Assembly: GCA_038049695.1 (NCBI GenBank)
Contig: CP142460.1
Coordinates: 37,048,001 to 37,112,000, forward strand
Length of the DNA: 64,000 bases
Source: Cinnamomum chago
Taxonomy: Eukaryota; Streptophyta; Magnoliopsida; Laurales; Lauraceae
Direction: 5' to 3'
Positions 11,981 through 21,655 of the stretch are shown here, piece by piece. A program made the position numbers and the translations under genes. Numbering within the stretch: the first letter of the stretch is position 1; each line of letters begins with the position of its first letter. The notes beneath the pieces are model-generated. The model was not told the origin of the DNA and did no database searches. It saw nothing but the letters and a program-made list of their open reading frames with translations.

Positions 11981-13500
11981 GAGGGTGTGTGGACCGATGT
12001 CTTTAGTGGCTTAGATGTCCAATTTCAGCCGCTCAGTGAGAGGGTCATGCTTGCTACCATGTCCGCATGGGAACCTGAGTTACTAGGAAAGGTAAAGGAC
12101 AGTCAACGCAACGATCCAAAGCTTGTTAGAGTGATCTAGCAGATTGACCAGAGGCCAGAGTTTAAATTGATTGGTGGAGTGCTCTACTATCAGGACAGAT
12201 TGTGCGTGCCAGATTTTCGAGAGCTGAAGGACAAGATCCTATCAGATGCGCATCATAGCAGATATTCGATTCACCCCGGCAGCACCAAGATGTACCAGAA
12301 CCTGAGGAGCTACTACTAGTAGAACAACATGAAGAAAGAGATCGCACGCTATGTCTCTAGGTGCTTGACGTGTTAGCAAATAAAGACCGAACATCAGAAG
12401 CCGTCAGGACTACTTCACCAGCTCGACATACCCTAGTGGAAGTGGGAGCATATTACCATGGACTTCATCACAGAACTTCCAGCCACCAGGAGATGCCACG
12501 ACGGCATTTGGGTGATCGTGGATCGACTGACTAAGTCAGCTCACTTCTTGCCACTTTTGATGAAAGCAAGACTCGACGTCCTTGCTAAGTTGTATGTGGA
12601 CAGGATTGGTTCATTGCATGGAGTTCCAGCTTCGATTGTTTCGGACAAAGACCCGCGTTTCACTTCTCATTTTTCGGAGAGTCTACAGCAGGCCTTGGGC
12701 ACCAAGTTGAGTTTCAGCACCTCTTATCATCCTCAGACAGATGGGCAGACCGAGCGCACCAACCAGACACTAGAGGACATGTTGAGAGCTTGTGTCTTGG
12801 ATATAAAGAGAACTAGGAAGATTCCTTGCCGCTTTGTGAGTTTGCCTACAACAACAGTTACTGTTCGAGCATCAAGATGGCACCGTTCGAGGCTCTGTAC
12901 GGAAGGAGATGCAGGACCCAAGTCTGTTGGGAAGAAGTTGGTGACAGGAGTTTCCATGGGCTATCCATAGTCAATGACACTAGCGAGAAGGTTCAGCAGA
13001 TAGTTAAGAACCTGAAGATTAGCCGCAGCCAACAGAAGAGTTATGCAGATAACCGGCGCAGACCGCTCGAGTTTCAGAAGGGAGACAAAGTATTCTTGAA
13101 GGTTTCCCCAGCCAGAGGTACCCTTAGGTTTGGCGAGAAGGGTAAGCTAGCGTGGAGATACGTCGGGCCGTTTAAGATCAGGTCAAGGATCGGAGACGTT
13201 GCTTACAAGCTTCAGCTACCGCCAGAGTTATCAGGAGTGCACGATGTATTTCATGTCTCTATGCTAAAGAAGTATGTAGAGGATCCTACGCATGTTCTAT
13301 ACTACCAGTCACTCGATATTCAGCCTGATGCTTCGTACGTTGCCAGACTAGTTGCTGTCATCGACACCAAGGAACAGGTGCTCCGGACCCGAACCAATCA
13401 TTGGGTGAAGGTTCAGTGGGAGCATCACACTCCAGAAGAGGCTAAGTGGGAGCTACGCGACTAGGTGGAGAAGGACTATCCACATCTCCTACCTCGGTAT
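11981..13500 (+). pseudogene. Family A integrase with chromodomain-like C-terminus
   Basis: The zinc-binding N-terminus is at about 12230-12380 ([17 protein letters not shown] ... CLTC). The DDE core has D in MDFITELP (about 12458), D in VSDKDPRF (about 12642) and E in [10 protein letters not shown] (about 12750). The GPY-type segment (GPFKIRSRIGDVAYKLQLP) lies near 13170-13220. The tail (LRTRTNHWVKVQWEHHTPEEAKWE) resembles the shadow chromodomain of Tekay-type chromoviruses. Stops occur at 12137, 12317, 12320, 12374, 12434 and 13462, and a one-base frameshift near 12825 moves the rest to another frame. Confidence 0.9.
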
Positions 13501-13539
13501 GTTCTAACTTTATTTTTACATTTGGTGACCAAATGTTCT

Positions 13540-13553
13540 AAAGGAGGGAGTGA
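13540..13553 (+). other. Polypurine tract of family A
   Basis: AAAGGAGGGAGTGA lies directly against the TGTGGGGCCCC start of the 3' LTR, the expected plus-strand primer position. Confidence 0.85.
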
Positions 13554-13905
13554 TGTGGGGCCCCACCCCTTATGGGCCCTCAATTTGAATTTGTATACTA
13601 TATTTTAGCCTATGAGTATTTATATATATACTAATTATTGGGTTAGTAAGGGTAGTTATGTATTTTCCTAAGTTTTAGTTAGATTAGTCTAGTTGTGTTA
13701 TTTATAGAATTAATAAGGAGTCTTTTATAATTTCTAGAGTGAGTTAGTGAGTTAGAGGCCCTAACTAGATATTAGTAATTACTATAGGGGGTATCCACTA
13801 GAGAATCTTTTAGAACCCTACCCAAAGACCAAAATGCCCTCTACCCTAACCCTAATCCTATACAAACTAAAAGGGTATTTTAGTCCCTAGCCCAAGCCTC
13901 CAACT

Positions 13906-13913
13906 TATAAATA
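13906..13913 (+). promoter_or_regulatory. TATA box of family A 3' LTR
   Basis: TATAAATA stands in the same context as the 5' LTR box, followed by a CT-rich initiator region. Confidence 0.7.
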
Positions 13914-14620
13914 CTACACCTTCCCATACCATAAGTTGGCTACTGTTCTTCTCTCTCTTCCCTCAAATTCCCTCCAATTCTCTCTCTCTAGAAATCTAAG
14001 AAGAGGAAGAAGAAGAAGGCCCACGTTCTCAGCTGCAACTTCTATGCCTCTCCCTCTATCTTGATCATCTCTTATCCCTCTTCTAGCCAAGGTAAGAACC
14101 CTCTTGTAATTCAATTTCATTAGAATCCCTCTTTCTTTCTCTAGATTCTTCTTCCTTATAGAAATTCTCTATGGATGTGGGAATAGGAGTAGAGTCTCTT
14201 TTAGATCTGAGTTTTGGGCTGATTTTGTGATTGAGAAGACCATAGGAGCTGGGATTTTCTTATATTGGCTTGGTTCTCTCTTTTCTCTCTCTATAACCTT
14301 GCATTTCAATCAAGGCAAGTACAATATACATATTTAGCACAGAATGTGTGTTTTCTTTTACATTGATTTTGTAATTCCAATTCAATTATTGTACCTGTGT
14401 TAGATCTACCTTTGAGCTTAGTTTTGATGGATTTTGGCCATTGATAGATGAGATCTCTCATTTAAAAGATCAATGGCCCGTTAGTGATGGATGGTGGAGC
14501 ATTGAAGTGCTTTTTAAGTTTTACGTTGATTAGTGATGTTTAGGCGAGATTGGAGGAGTTTTAATAAAAAATTGGATTGTAGGAGATGAAATCCAGAAAT
14601 CTGGGATTTCTACAGGATAC

Positions 14621-14942
14621 GTGTACTCGGTCGACCGACCTGCAGTCGGGTCGACCGAGCACACTAAAATCCAAAAAAGTCAAGTCCCCGTTAACATCTT
14701 CAGGTTTCACAGGCCCAGTGTACTCGGTCGACCGAGCACACAAGCCCTGCAGAAATTAACTATGAGTTGGATTCTCCCTCAGACCCAGACACCCTGTGTC
14801 CTGGGTCGATCGAGCCCTGCTCTGGGTCGACCGAGCACACAGGATCTGTAATGGAAATGCTTGAGAGCTGGGACATCATTTTTCCAGGATTTCTGTGTAT
14901 GCGGTCGACCGCCCAGGCCAGGAGGTCGACCGGACACACAGA
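14621..14942. repeat. Shortened GTCGAC hairpin array (family A 3' LTR)
   Basis: This is the counterpart of the 5' LTR array. The 16-nt-arm hairpin at 14621-14664 is intact, a near-palindrome follows at about 14718-14741, and further pairs at about 14799-14841 and 14895-14941. The 458-bp deletion removed the last two large hairpins of the 5' copy. Confidence 0.88.
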
Positions 14943-16408
14943 GAATCCCTGAGATCAGATCATGCCTTCCAGGTGCTTGGCCCCATTTTCTCTACTGATT
15001 CTCATAGTTGAAGTTCATACTTCACTTATCTTATTACTGTCACTCTTATGTCCTTACTATAGCTTGTAACTGTTAATTAAATGGAAATGGACGACCTGAA
15101 CCTAGGACTGCTTAGAGATGACCTGGTGATGTGATTGGGTGAACACTGACCCGTGTCTGTGGCTAGGCGGGCCCTTTTATGGCCTAAGTATGGATGTGTT
15201 AAACCCTTAGAATGGAGAGGTAGATTGTATTAGACTTATAACTCATTGTGGATTAGAATGAACTGGTTATCATTGGATATAGACTTGTTACCTCGTTTGG
15301 ACGGTTTAAGACCAGCCATCTGTTTGATGGGCCTTGGTATGGATCCAACGAGTGGGCTTGGACTTGGATTGTAATCCATGGACTGAATTGATAATTGAAT
15401 CTCTTAGAGATCTTTTTAGAGCTGTTCAAGCAAGGCAAAGCCTAGACAGACACAGACCTTTAGAGTTTCTTCGTGTCGGCATAGACATTCACTCAGTTGA
15501 TTTAAGCTCGGCCTTTGGACTGTTCATCACTGGTAGGAGCTAATTTTGAGTGTTGAGTGAGCTATCATGATGAGTTGTATTTTTAGACGGACGGTGTGAT
15601 GCCGAGTCCAGTCTCCCCGAGTGATGAGTGTGGTGAGACTGATGAGTATGATTTGCGTGGCTAGTTATTTCCCAGCACTAGTGAGATTCCCCACCGCGAC
15701 TGTGTTCAGTATAGGAGGGCCACATCATAATATCCCGCGGTATCCAGCTCGTGTGAATGTGCCATATTGTATTAGACTAGATCTTATATTTGTCCTGATT
15801 CTTTATGCTTATCTTGCTCAATTGCCTAGATCATGTATCTTGATATTCTCTTTAACTGTGTAACTATCTTTACTCCTTTTGATACATATATCCTATGTTA
15901 CTTGTATACTGTGACTTGTCAGGTCATTAGATCTGACCCCTTTCTTAATGCTTAGGTCTTGACCTCGAGTACGAGGATGATGTGTTTGCACTCATAGATG
16001 CACCTGTAGTAGGAGACTACGGATGGGGATCGGCCGACCAAGAGGTCGAGCCGGAGGTTGGAGAGCCAGTACATGGGATTTGAGCGTCTATCCTTGTTTG
16101 GGTTTTTTAGCGATTACTGTAGTGAGCTGGGTGGCAATCAAATATGTAATTAAATCTTTGATCTTATCAATTGACACTTTTAGACTGGACTTCAGTCCTG
16201 TATACATTTGATATATCATGATACCTATTGCTTCTGCTTCACTTCTTACACTTCTACAATTTAACCGTTGATATTATATTGTTCAAAAGTTTTAAATCAG
16301 ATCTCACTACGGACCTACGATCTTGGAAGTTCTCGGATTTTCCAGGAAGTAGCGCACCAACTTCGATACCTTGACGATTTTCTCGGTATACGAAATTGGG
16401 GCGTTACA

Positions 16409-16413
16409 AACCT
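16409..16413. repeat. Target-site duplication AACCT, right
   Basis: It follows the last base of the 3' LTR and matches the AACCT at 5388-5392. Confidence 0.95.
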
Positions 16414-16592
16414 CCTATATTTTATGGTATTCCTGCAAAGAGACAAAGTTAGTAAAAGTCATAAAACTAATTCATATCGGAACCTATAAAAATCATTCTC
16501 CACCTATGACACCCCACCCCCCCATGGATTGTGCAATCTCAGCCTTTCATTTTTTAAGTCCGACAACATGATGTTAAATCAGTTGGATATGG
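16414..16592. other. Flank between family A and Tat-like remnant
   Basis: This is continuous with 4978-5392 before the family A insertion. The short C-run CCACCCCCCC lies at about 16511. I cannot place the left boundary of the next element more precisely, and no gene is seen. Confidence 0.5.
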
Positions 16593-17140
16593 GTGGAAAG
16601 ATTACCATGTAAGAGACCACAACTAGGTTACAGAACCAGTTGCTTACAGTGCCACAATTATGGAACTCAGCAGCAGTCTCAGCTCAGTGACAGCACCAGC
16701 GTAGAAGAGACTGTAGCTCGATTACAGAACCAGCTATACAAAGCACCCAGTTATGGAACTTGGCCAAAATCTCGGCTCGGTTACAGAACTAGTCGACCTA
16801 GTCACGAGACCAAACGAGCAACAAGCCAGTTTATGGAACTCGGCGGCTATCCTAGTTCGGTTATGGAACCAACTATGCAGTTGAAGAACCTGATCGCTTC
16901 CTTTGAAAGTCTAGTTCGGTTGCAGAACCAGCTAAAGTCTTCTATCTCTAAGGCACAAGTACTTCTTAAAGTTATTTAAACATAAGTGCAATTGGAGTTC
17001 CGGTTCTTGAACCAAGTTCGATTTGCCTAAGTCACTTCTAGTTAAGGAACCAAAGTCATTATTGCCCAATAGTCACTCAGTTCCGGTTACTGAATCGAAC
17101 TCAACTACTTGGTAAAAAATCAGGCGTATGTGCTAAGAGC
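16593..17140. repeat. Degenerate tandem repeats (GGTTACAGAACCAG-like) in Tat-like 3' region
   Basis: Variants of CGGTTACAGAACCAGC recur at about 16618, 16720, 16780, 16860, 16915 and 17080, alternating with TATGGAACTCGG-type units. The open frame across part of it is a translation of the repeat and has no recognisable domain. Tandem repeats between pol and the 3' LTR are common in the Tat lineage. That fits the antisense gene and LTR to the right, but the assignment is inference. Confidence 0.5.
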
Positions 17141-17304
17141 CCAATTGTGGAAAAAAAGTCAAGAACACACATTTTATTATCAGAAGAAATGAGAAGGCAA
17201 GTATGGAGAAAGGATTACATTTCATTGATGAAGAGAATTGTTACAAAGTCTTTACACTTTAGTTACAAGAAAGAGAAAGAAAAAAGGTACATAAAAAAAG
17301 TGCT

Positions 17305-19300
17305 TCAAGAATCAGTAGCCTCCACGTTGACATCAAAAGGCTCAGTCGCGGTGGCTTGGGGAGAAACCTCAGGCGGAGTCGGAACAGCTTCCGCAGCAGC
17401 TTCGGCAATGGGGATAGAACTCGGCTCAGGCTCGGGGCGAGTAAACTTGGGCAGGCTTTGATAGACAGGATGATCCTCTGCGATCCCTACCTTCTTTAGT
17501 GCAGCTCGGCACTCGAGCTCAAACAATGCCATGCTGATATTCTCGACTTGGGCCTCGTACTCTTTTGTAGCCACATCCACCCCGTCCTGGAAAGATGTCT
17601 CAACATCAGCTTGGAGCGAGGCTTGAAGATCGTCTTTCTCCTTGTGCGCCATTTCGAGCTTGGCATCCCGTTTTACCAGCTCGGCCTACAGTGCGAGAAT
17701 CCACTTAGCCTTGACCGCAGCTATACCTTTCAGCTCATGGGTCTCGGCTTTCACATTACTGAGCTCTGTCCCCTGACTGTTTATTTTCTCCTCCGCCGCC
17801 TTCAGCTGCTGGCTACTCCCCTCCAAGGCCGCAGCAAGTTTCTTCTTCTCTGCCGCCAGCTTTCGACCTTGGAACCGCTTTCACGGGCCCTCTCCAGGAC
17901 CACCTGAACCCTCTGTGCAAACTGAGAAGGGGAACAAGTGTCAGAAGAAAAGCTAGTAAGAACGTAAGATACTCAGATCTGTGATAAAAACTTACCGAGA
18001 AGACCGACTGCAGAGACAAAGCAAGCTGCGTCACATCGTCCGTTCCCTTATGCCTCTACAAATCGAGTGGCAGGGCACACGGGTTGGCGAGAGCGGCAAC
18101 GACTGAAGGACTGCTGGATAGACGTTCTTCCACCGTCATGGGCCTCCCACGGCCTTTCTCTGATGAGCCCTCACCCCGATGCCTTTTCTCCCTCGGGGCG
18201 AGGGTCCATAGCCTCTCAGGGAGGGTGCTGCCGTGCTCTCTAGCCGCAACCCTCAGACCGCGACCTCTTCTCAGCCCGGCCTCCTTCTCTTGGGGTCTCG
18301 GTGGGGCGCTGCCAGTTGGACTAGCATCAGCAACAGCAGTTCCAATAGCAGCACCAGCAGCAGGAGCCCCAGCGCTCCCCAAGACCATAGAGGTAGAGGG
18401 AGTTCGACCTCCAAAAAGTCTCGCCCCTAGGTCGTTCACCTTCACAACCGGGTGCCTTTTCTCTATCTCCTCTCCCCTTTCTTCTTCACAGTTGGAGGGG
18501 GACGAGTAGCTCTCAACGAGTTGGGCCAAATCAACAGCCCGTGAGCTGGTGGGCGCGAGCTCCTTCCTCTTGATATAAGTGTGGTACCTCGGCTCATATC
18601 CGAGCAAGGACCAGGTAGCTCGCCCGTTGTGGCCTTGATACTTGCGCACGAGTCTCAGCCAGCTGTCCTCAGCTCGCAACTTCCTCTTGCTGATCTCTGC
18701 ATGACAGAAGATAACATCAGCTCGACAGAACAAATGAAGGAAGAAAACGACAACACTCTGAGCTTGGTAATTACTTGGAGGAACCCCGAAGTGTCGAGGA
18801 ATCCTGTACAATTTCTCTGCCTCGGTCTCGTCCTTGCCGAACTCCCAGTTGCCAGAGACGAGCAGACGATTGTCCCCGACATGTCTGTTTGAGTCCTCCA
18901 AATTATGGACGAAGGGCTCCAACTTCGGTTTCCCTCGGAGATAATAACTATGACCGTCCCCGGCGGCCTTGCAGAGGTCATATACGTCTTCGATGTCATG
19001 GACACCGAGGTTTATGCCCAATATCTTGTTGAGCTCGGCGACGCCCATTATGACCTTGTAGCCATTGGGCATCAACTGGCATGGACCGAGGTGCCATGTC
19101 GCCAAGCAGGCCCTAAGTAGAGGGTGGATGGGGAACCTAACCCTTCCCTTTATTATGGAGACTAATGGGAATGGCATCCAACCATCCAGGAAGGAGTAAC
19201 CCTCGAAAAGGTCCTCCAGGTTATCCAGCTTTGTTAGGACGTTCTATGAGATCCCATACATCTCCCTGAAACCAGCCATGGCCTCCGCAAACTCCTATAA
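17305..19300 (-). pseudogene. Antisense extra gene of Tat-like element: PF04195-like domain plus coiled coil
   Basis: Read on the minus strand, about 19300 to 18700 encodes a protein resembling the plant-specific 'putative gypsy type transposon' domain (PF04195): PFPLVSIIKG, FPIHPLLRACLATWHLGPCQ, LMPNGYKVIMG. A low-complexity basic/serine segment follows (about 18500-18060). Next comes a 64-bp intron with GTAAGT donor and CAG acceptor (17995 to 17932), then an acidic coiled-coil tail ending at the TGA at 17305. Breaks include a TAG after EMYGIS, another near 18056 and a frameshift in the coiled coil. The upstream exon structure is uncertain. The position between tandem repeats and 3' LTR, on the strand opposite the LTR, matches extra antisense ORFs known from Tat elements. 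Function is unknown. Confidence 0.7.
17932..17995 (-). other. Intron of the antisense PF04195-like gene
   Basis: On the minus strand the donor is GTAAGT (from 17995) and the acceptor ends CAG (17934-17932), preceded by a pyrimidine-rich stretch. Removing it joins ...LQSVFS to FAQRVQVVLERARE without shifting frame. Confidence 0.65.
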
Positions 19301-19561
19301 GATCCCATTCTTCTACAGATGGTGATACCAGAAAGGGCAGAAGTAGAAACCCTAAACCCTAGAGCAAAACCCCTAAAACAGAAAAAGGCGGTGCACAAAA
19401 GACAGGGACAGGGAGGAAGACTCATAGAAAGGAGACAATCTCCGGACTTTGGTTCGCTAAAGTCAGAGTTCCAGCAGGGCTCCAGCAGGGTTTCCTTCTC
19501 TCTTGCAGCAAAGCTCTCTCTGATGAATGCCAAAAGTGAAGAGACGAAGGAGGAAAAGCCC

Positions 19562-19569
19562 TATTTATA
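19562..19569 (-). promoter_or_regulatory. TATA box for the antisense gene
   Basis: The minus strand reads TATAAATA, with GGGC downstream. It lies about 285 bp upstream of the candidate ATG at 19279 and about 30 bp upstream of another ATG at 19533. Confidence 0.6.
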
Positions 19570-19683
19570 GACGGGATGGCGCCCGTTCAAATTCTTGAAG
19601 GCACGCATTGCTTCGCTTTCGCCGAACCACCAACCAGATGGAGACATGTGGCACTACCAGTTCATCTCGCAAAAAGATTCAGA

Positions 19684-19825
19684 CACTCTATTTATTACCT
19701 TGGGAAGGCAAAACATCAGCGTGCTATTTATTACCTCGGGCTGATGAAGCCTCACCAACCTAATATTTATCACCTCGGACAGACGAAGCATCACCGACAT
19801 GTTATTTATTGTCTCGGGCAGGCAA
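19684..19825. repeat. Four imperfect TATTTATTACCTCGG repeats upstream of the antisense gene
   Basis: Units near 19689, 19728, 19769 and 19804 share a TATTTAT(T/C)(A/G)(C/T)CT(C/T)GG core at spacings of about 35-42 bp. They lie just upstream of the minus-strand TATA box, so they may be promoter elements of the antisense gene. That role is inference. Confidence 0.6.
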
Positions 19826-19957
19826 ACAGACTTCATGATAAAGATTAGATGTCATCAGCCAACGCCGAGATGAAATTCAAATCGATACCTCAGATCTCTC
19901 AAAACACGATACTCAGCTCTCGACCTCAAAAAGTTAGAGAACTCCAAGAGGTCGCGG

Positions 19958-19969
19958 CTAGGGGCCAAT
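19958..19969 (+). other. Probable polypurine tract of Tat-like element
   Basis: The purine-rich CTAGGGGCCAAT sits against the TGTGTGGGG LTR start at 19970. It is imperfect. Confidence 0.5.
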
Positions 19970-20810
19970 TGTGTGGGGTGTTTTCCTAAGAGTAGGATTA
20001 CGCTAGTCTCGGTAACAGTACCAGCTCAGGTCATCCCGATCTCGGTATCCAAGTTCGGCCAAAGTGCCAAGACTCATCTAGCTTGGTAATGGTACCAGCT
20101 AGACATCTCATCTTAGCAAGGCAAACAGTGCCAGCTTTCGCCGAGCTTGAGCCAGCCTCAGTAAGATTACCGACTGGGCTCATCTCGGTCTCGGTATAAG
20201 GCACTTCGACAATAGTGCCAGGATGCATCCAAATCTGGTTTCAGTATCATCTTCAGCTTGGTCCTTCTACAAAGATGAGTACTAAACCATGATTGTACTT
20301 CTACAAAGTTATGGCTATGTTACAGAACGTGCTGACAAACAAGACAGGCGCCGGATAATGATCAGGTGTCGTCTTGATCAATCACATCGACATTAATACA
20401 AGAGGTCATCTCTTGATTCTACCAAACGGTATCTCCACCTACCCCCACTAAGGGAGCGCCAGGTGAAAACCTTTACATATACAAGGGTAAGAATCCCTTT
20501 GGAGGCATGTTTTTTACAACGTCATGCAATACTAGCATACTTGCCTCTCATCTCCATCATTTGTTCAGTGATAGCACTAACTCAGGCATCAGAGAGCCTT
20601 CGGCTAATGACAGCCAGGGTCTCCGATCTCTATTTCTCCTTCCCTTTCAAGTTCTTAGGTGATCTATCTCCCCCAAAGAAGCTTAAACAGCAAATCATGA
20701 GTCTCACACTCACCTAATCTGAGTTCGTAACTTCTAGGCACTCACAGCATACTTCCAAGGAAAATGACGGCCTCGCACAAGTGTGCCCACAAATTTCGTG
20801 GACCCACACA
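19970..20810 (+). repeat. Tat-like 3' LTR
   Basis: The 841-bp interval has an 8-bp terminal inverted repeat, TGTGTGGG at 19970-19977 and CCCACACA at 20803-20810, framed by TG...CA. It follows a purine-rich tract. Internally it has repeated (C/T)TCGGTAACAGTACCAGCT-like words (about 20008, 20082). No second LTR of this family was found in the window, so the element is truncated on the left. Confidence 0.6.
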
Positions 20811-21655
20811 ATGGTGTTCATGTGATTTGAGCATTTAGAATTGCATGAGAGAGGGAAAAAACATAATTCCATATAACTGAAATAAAATCCCTTTCATACA
20901 ACCCCATTAAATATACTAAAAGATGCATACATATAATGTATATTATACATAAAATGATTACCTTCTATTCAAGGAAATATAACATAAAAGCTATGCAAAT
21001 GATAAAAAAAACTGTCGTGGGCCCGGATTCTTAAAATCCAACAATCCAACCAGTCCAACCACACTGTTAAAATCATAGGCCAAATGAAAAAAAATCTTCT
21101 TCACAAAATGCATGTTCACTTGCAAATCAGGATCATCAAGATGCCCCACCGCCTTGGAGCTTAACAATCAACACCTTATCTTCATGGACCTATCGAAGAG
21201 AGAGAGAGGGGCATACTAAGAAGTTGATGTTACTGGGAATTGTGTTTTAGTCAATGGAATAATAGATGCAAATGGTATGATATGATGTTGTGAATTAAAG
21301 ATATCCCAAATTATAAGGAAAATGAATAGATATCCCAAGTTATAAGGAAACCAGGATGATAATGGATTCTTTTGAATTTTCAAACGAATTCTTTGAAGGG
21401 GATTTCCGTGAGAGGTTTCAAAATTTAGGGATGCAACGTGTCAATGCGAGAAAGGAAGGGGGAGTGCCACGTGTCATTCCTGGTGAAGAGGGCTGCTGCT
21501 ATTATATATACTAGCGCTTCAGGGCCCGTGCCCAACGCGAGCCTTAAAATAAATTCATCGAAGGAAAACCCAATATAAATTGAAAGTAGTTATCTAGAAA
21601 ACAAATGAACTTAATTTAAAATAGTTACATATAAATATCAAAAAGTAGTCATAGC
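20811..21655. other. AT-rich stretch without recognisable gene
   Basis: It lies between the Tat-like LTR and the Athila LTR. The only notable word is TATATATACTAGCG followed by GGGCCCGTGCCC (about 21505-21535), a GC patch in AT-rich DNA. No supported feature was found. Confidence 0.5.

Larger units (their letters stand above)
5393..16408 (+). mobile_element. Complete family A LTR retrotransposon (Ty3/gypsy chromovirus, Tekay-like)
   Basis: The order is 5' LTR (5393-8727), primer site, gag, protease, RT, RNase H, integrase, chromodomain-like tail, polypurine tract, 3' LTR (13554-16408). The termini are TG...CA, and AACCT flanks both ends (5388-5392 and 16409-16413), which shows that both ends belong to one insertion. 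The long LTRs and the C-terminal chromodomain-like segment point to the Tekay/Del clade; the clade call is inference from remembered motifs. The element cannot be autonomous: there are about sixteen nonsense codons and two frameshifts in gag-pol. Confidence 0.95.
13554..16408 (+). repeat. Family A 3' LTR
   Basis: This 2855-bp LTR starts TGTGGGGCCCC and ends GGGGCGTTACA, directly followed by the AACCT duplication. It is collinear with the 5' LTR. The main difference is a 458-bp deletion between 14990 and 14991 (5' LTR equivalents 6849-7306), bounded by the microhomology TTTC. The TATA box TATAAATA is at 13906-13913. Confidence 0.93.

Noticed and set aside
16593-16979. 128-codon ORF in the GGTTACAGAACC repeats
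   Set aside because: It is a translation of the tandem repeat (RLQNQL/GYRTS recurring) without a domain.
21500-21540. Possible Helitron or SINE end (CTAG next to GGGCCCGTGCCC)
   Set aside because: No hairpin plus CTRR end, no TC start and no poly(A) could be paired with it.
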